DNA from: Acidobacteriaceae bacterium
Lineage (GTDB): Bacteria > Acidobacteriota > Terriglobia > Terriglobales > Acidobacteriaceae
Assembly (NCBI GenBank): GCA_030039895.1
Contig: JASHUR010000264.1
Span: 1-9,209, forward strand
Direction of reading: 5' to 3'
DNA length: 9,209 nt
A model generated the notes under the pieces. The model was not told the DNA's origin and ran no database searches. It saw only the letters and a list, made by a program, of their open reading frames with translations. Of this stretch, positions 6,428 through 9,209 are shown one piece after another (the first letter of the stretch is position 1; each line of letters starts with the position of its first letter). A program made the translations under genes and the position numbers.

Positions 6428-6706
6428 GTGAAACGCGAACTGGACAGCCTTGTGACCCAAATGCACGCCGGCGGTATCACCTATAGCGAAGCCGTCAAAG
6501 AATTCAAAAAGCGCTTTCTCGTTGAAGTGCTCTCGCACCACAGGGGAAACCAGTGTAAGGCCGCCAAGGAGCTGGGCATGCACCGTAATACGCTCAGCCG
6601 TACCATCGCAGAGCTTCAAATCGACCCGTCGCAAATACGCCGCGGGCTCAAGCGTCCCAGCCGCAGCGAACGTCCTGTATTTGAAGTAAGGCAGGTCGCG
6701 CGCTGA
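6428..6706 (+). CDS. small Fis-type helix-turn-helix protein
   Basis: A 92-residue protein. Residues about 30-64 form a HTH_8 (Fis/NtrC C-terminal) DNA-binding motif: VEVLSHHRGNQCKAAKELGMHRNTLSRTIAEL, with AAKELG as the first helix and HRNTLSR as the recognition helix. The N-terminal 29 residues could form the dimerising helix. A basic tail with RRGLKRPSRSER may add DNA contacts. No receiver or AAA+ domain is attached, so it resembles E. coli Fis in size and layout, though identity with Fis is not claimed. The GTG start is preceded by GAGGAAA (6417-6423). It follows cvpA by 15 nt and is probably in the purC-cvpA transcript. Targets are unknown. Confidence 0.85.
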   Translation: MKRELDSLVTQMHAGGITYSEAVKEFKKRFLVEVLSHHRGNQCKAAKELGMHRNTLSRTIAELQIDPSQIRRGLKRPSRSERPVFEVRQVAR

Positions 6707-6708
6707 GC

Positions 6709-6724
6709 TTCCCGCATACGGGAA
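6709..6724 (+). other. hairpin between the Fis-like gene and the HAD gene
   Basis: TTCCCG (6709-6714) pairs perfectly with CGGGAA (6719-6724) across a CATA loop, starting 2 nt after the Fis-like stop codon. The right arm contains GGGA, the only Shine-Dalgarno-like stretch before the GTG at 6731, so folding would hide it. No T-run follows, so it is not a classical terminator. Confidence 0.4.
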
Positions 6725-6730
6725 ACCCAA

Positions 6731-7504
6731 GTGCCGCGTCCTGTTTTACTCTGGATAAAAGGGCAAACAACCGACGTGGCATCCACTCAATCTCAACCCA
6801 GCGTTTTTGCGCGCGAGGGCTTCCGCTGGGACGCGCAGGACGCGTATCTGTTCGACATTGACGGTACTCTGCTGCGCTGCCGCGACCGCGTCCATGTCAA
6901 TGCATTTCTCTCCAGTGTGCGCACCGTCATGGGTCGCGACTTTTCCCTCGACGGCGTCACCCTCAGTGGGAATACCGACCCAGGTATCCTGCACGACGTT
7001 TTCCGCCTTGCCGCTCTTGAAGCCGCACATTGGGAGCCTCATTTTGAGGCTATTCTCCAGCGAATGCGTGATGACGTCGTCGCCCGCAGCCATGAGATGA
7101 AAATCGACAAGATGCCCGGAGTCGATGACACCCTCCAGCATCTCCAGTCTCGCGGAGCAGCCCTCGGTATTGCCACCGGGAATCTCGAAACCATCGGCTG
7201 GCTGAAAGTCGAGTACGTTGGCCTGCGCCACTGGTTCACATTCGGCGGATTCAGTGACCGATTCCCTGCCCGCGTCGACATGATTGCTCATGCAGCGCAA
7301 AAAGCCCGGAGCTTCGCCGGCCTGCGGGCATCGGTGTGCGTCGTCGGAGATACCCCTTCAGACATCGCCGCCGCCCGTGCCAACCGGCTCCCAGCCATCG
7401 CCGTCGCCACCGGCAACTACACCTTCGAGCAGCTCATGGAACACAGCCCCGACGTCTGCGCCGTTAACCTTCTCGCGCTGCTCGCAACACCAGGCCCTCA
7501 ATGA
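6731..7504 (+). CDS. HAD-superfamily phosphatase, phosphoglycolate-phosphatase-like
   Basis: A soluble hydrolase of 257 residues from the GTG at 6731. HAD motif I is FDIDGTLL with nucleophile Asp42 and acid/base Asp44. An alpha-helical cap follows (about 55-125). Motif II is ATGN with Thr149, and motif IV is GDTPSD with Asp207 and Asp211. Motif III has Arg181 or a nearby basic residue where Lys is usual in the phosphoglycolate phosphatase branch. The layout is that of a C1-cap HAD enzyme acting on small phosphorylated metabolites; the substrate cannot be told. The first 35 residues precede the conserved core. A second start, GTG at 6776, would give 242 residues and has AAAAGGG upstream but 12 nt away, so the start is uncertain. 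It ends in an ATGA overlap with the secretin gene. Confidence 0.85.
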   Translation: MPRPVLLWIKGQTTDVASTQSQPSVFAREGFRWDAQDAYLFDIDGTLLRCRDRVHVNAFLSSVRTVMGRDFSLDGVTLSGNTDPGILHDVFRLAALEAAHWEPHFEAILQRMRDDVVARSHEMKIDKMPGVDDTLQHLQSRGAALGIATGNLETIGWLKVEYVGLRHWFTFGGFSDRFPARVDMIAHAAQKARSFAGLRASVCVVGDTPSDIAAARANRLPAIAVATGNYTFEQLMEHSPDVCAVNLLALLATPGPQ

Positions 7505-9209
7505 GCCGTCGCTATGCGCTCGCTCTTGCTCTGGCAACCGCAGCTACTGCACTCTCTTGCGTGCCTGCATACGCCGCCAGCGAGCGCGATGCCGCCAAGG
7601 CTCGGCATCTCTATATCGAGGGAGCAAAGGCGCTTAAAGATCAGAATTACACGCTTGCCGGCAAGGACTTCGACCAGGCGGTGAAACTCGATCCCACGAA
7701 CGCGCAATATCAGGCAGCCCGTACCATCCTTCTTGGCCATCGCGTCACCCAATTAATCCAGGACTCGGATAAGGCTCAAATCCTTGGCCACCCGGCGCAG
7801 GCGCGCGCTGATCTGCTCCTTGCCTATCGTCTCGATCCCCGGAATCCCATGATCGCGCAGCATATCGACCAGCTCGCTGCTGACGCGGCCCCACCCCCGA
7901 TCGACCTGCACCCAGCCGACAAGTCCATCGCCCCACCGGTCACACTCGCTCCCGAAGACCAGAGGCATAGCTTTCATTTGCACGCGCCCGCATCAGAGGT
8001 CCTGCGCCAGATCCTCACCGCCTACGGAATCATCCCCAGCATCGACAGCTCAGTAAAAAACAAGAGTGTGAGACTTGACGCAGATAACCTCACTTACACG
8101 CAGGCCGCCCGCATGGTCAAGCTCATCACCAACACCTTCTTTGTTCCGCTCGATCCAAAACGGGTTCTCGTCGCTGAGGACACCAAAGAAAATCGCACAC
8201 GACTCGAACGCCTTGCCGAAGAAACCGTATACCTTCCCGGCCTTGACCCCGCCGAACTCGCCGACCTCGACCTCATAGTGCGTAACGTCTTCAAGGCCAG
8301 GCTGGCACATGTCTCCGACAGTACCAACTCCATTACCATCCGCGCTCCACAGTACGAAATGACCGCGCTCAACGGGACATTGCGAGAAATGCTTAATGGG
8401 CACAGCATTGTCCAGATCGATGTTCGTCTTTATGACATAGCCCGAACTAAATCAGTGAACATCGGCGTCCAGCTCCCCCAGCAGGCCACTCTCTTTAACA
8501 TTCCGTCCGAGCTCAACAGCATCATCGCCCAGAACTCAAGCCTGGTACAGGAAATCATCTCCAGCGGCCTTGCCAGCCCTGGCGACCTGGGCGCCATCGC
8601 TCTTGCTTTACTTGCCTCAGGCCAGCTTAGCGGGTCCTCCATCCTCTCCCAGCCCTTCGCCTACTTCGGTGGCGGACTCACCCTCACCGGTCTCTCCGTT
8701 GGCAGTGTCAGCGGAAATCTGGCTTTAAACTCCTCCGAATCGCGCGGCCTCGACCACATCACCGCGCGCCTGCAGGATCAGCAGGAATACACAATCAAAG
8801 CGGGTGAGCGGTATCCCATCATTACATCCAGCTACTCCAACTTTGGCACCAGCAGCCTCAGCATCCCCGGACTCTCCAGCGCCGGACTTTCCAGCGAATT
8901 AGCCAGCCTCGGCATCAGCGCTTCCTCTCTGACCTCCGGCATCGGCCAAACGATTCCCCAGGTGCAGTATCAGGATTTGGGCCTCACTCTCAACGTCACG
9001 CCTCATATCCAGAAGGACCGCAACGTCGCCCTTAACCTCGACCTCAAAATCACGTCCTTACAGGGAACCAGCCTGAACGGTCTCCCCGTTCTCAACAACC
9101 AGGAGTTCTCCACCATCACCACCCTCAAACCAGGGGCCAGCGCTCTGGTTGTCAGCAATCTCAACAAGCAGCAGTCGCGCGCCGTCAGCGGAGTTCCCGG
9201 CCTCACCGA
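7501..9209 (+). CDS. secretin (GspD/PilQ-type outer-membrane channel), 3' end beyond window
   Basis: Secretins form the gated outer-membrane ring of type II secretion and type IV pilus machines. 569 residues are present and the frame is open at the right edge. Order: Sec signal peptide (about 1-26, cleavage near AYA|A); a TPR-like helical region (about 30-130, with ALKDQNYTLAGKDFDQAVKLDP); a Pro-rich linker; an STN/N0-like domain (about 157-226, HAPASEVLRQILTAYGI); an N1-like domain (about 241-300, TVYLPGLDPAELADL then NSITIRAPQ); then the secretin beta-domain from about 303 (VQIDVRLYDIA, IKAGERYPII, YQDLGLTLNVTPHI). The last residues, AVSGVPGLT, begin the family's PGL-x-x-IP lip motif. Two Ser/Gly/Leu-rich stretches (about 338-412 and 441-482) are low-complexity inserts. 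The ATG overlaps the HAD stop (ATGA), indicating coupling. Other machine parts are not in the window. Confidence 0.9.
   Translation, partial: MSRRYALALALATAATALSCVPAYAASERDAAKARHLYIEGAKALKDQNYTLAGKDFDQAVKLDPTNAQYQAARTILLGHRVTQLIQDSDKAQILGHPAQARADLLLAYRLDPRNPMIAQHIDQLAADAAPPPIDLHPADKSIAPPVTLAPEDQRHSFHLHAPASEVLRQILTAYGIIPSIDSSVKNKSVRLDADNLTYTQAARMVKLITNTFFVPLDPKRVLVAEDTKENRTRLERLAEETVYLPGLDPAELADLDLIVRNVFKARLAHVSDSTNSITIRAPQYEMTALNGTLREMLNGHSIVQIDVRLYDIARTKSVNIGVQLPQQATLFNIPSELNSIIAQNSSLVQEIISSGLASPGDLGAIALALLASGQLSGSSILSQPFAYFGGGLTLTGLSVGSVSGNLALNSSESRGLDHITARLQDQQEYTIKAGERYPIITSSYSNFGTSSLSIPGLSSAGLSSELASLGISASSLTSGIGQTIPQVQYQDLGLTLNVTPHIQKDRNVALNLDLKITSLQGTSLNGLPVLNNQEFSTITTLKPGASALVVSNLNKQQSRAVSGVPGLT

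Noticed and set aside
7745..8403. Several minus-strand open frames within the secretin gene
   Set aside because: The plus strand is open from 7501 to the window end and gives continuous secretin homology. These are shadows.
1..9209. CRISPR arrays, tRNA or rRNA genes, insertion-sequence ends, phage or toxin-antitoxin genes
   Set aside because: By eye on both strands I saw no regularly spaced direct repeats, cloverleaf, transposase motif or terminal inverted repeats. A systematic search by program was not possible.

Overview
The window reads as a chromosomal segment of a moderately GC-rich Gram-negative bacterium. It is most likely an acidobacterium (Terriglobia type), judged from protein style only: secreted CarboxypepD_reg-like proteins, a TPR-containing secretin with short Ser/Gly-rich loops, a tiny stand-alone Fis-type HTH protein, and C-rich codon use. 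A Gram-negative envelope is directly implied by the secretin. The taxonomic call is inference.

Layout, left to right. (1) Positions 1-179 hold a possible C-terminal tail of an upstream gene, then a leader with a small hairpin. (2) Positions 180-3280 are a two-gene ABC import cassette with a 4-bp overlap: a NitT/TauT-like ATPase carrying a C-terminal 'AAA-associated' regulatory domain, and a double-length permease with two fused transmembrane domains. No substrate-binding protein is present in the window. (3) Convergent to it, on the minus strand, is a small secreted protein with a carboxypeptidase-regulatory-like beta domain (3331-3834), with a promoter placed so that its mRNA could be leaderless. 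(4) Divergent from that, on the plus strand, is a secreted protein of unknown function (3958-4785) whose upstream region contains a long imperfect stem ending just before the ribosome binding site. (5) From 4932 to the right edge everything is co-directional and closely packed: purC (purine synthesis), a CvpA-family membrane protein, a Fis-type HTH protein, a HAD phosphatase and a secretin that runs off the window.

The first three genes of the last run (purC, cvpA, fis-like) are separated by only 8 and 15 nt and look like one operon. The purC promoter has a perfect TTGACA -35 box inside one arm of a perfect 10-bp inverted repeat, which looks like an operator. The HAD gene overlaps the secretin gene by ATGA, implying translational coupling.

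No CRISPR array, tRNA, rRNA, insertion sequence or obvious defence or mobile system was seen. The genes belong mostly to known families. The points most worth a second look are regulatory: the purC dyad, the 3883-3943 stem, and the leaderless-type promoter at 3834. The unassigned ABC importer is also of interest.
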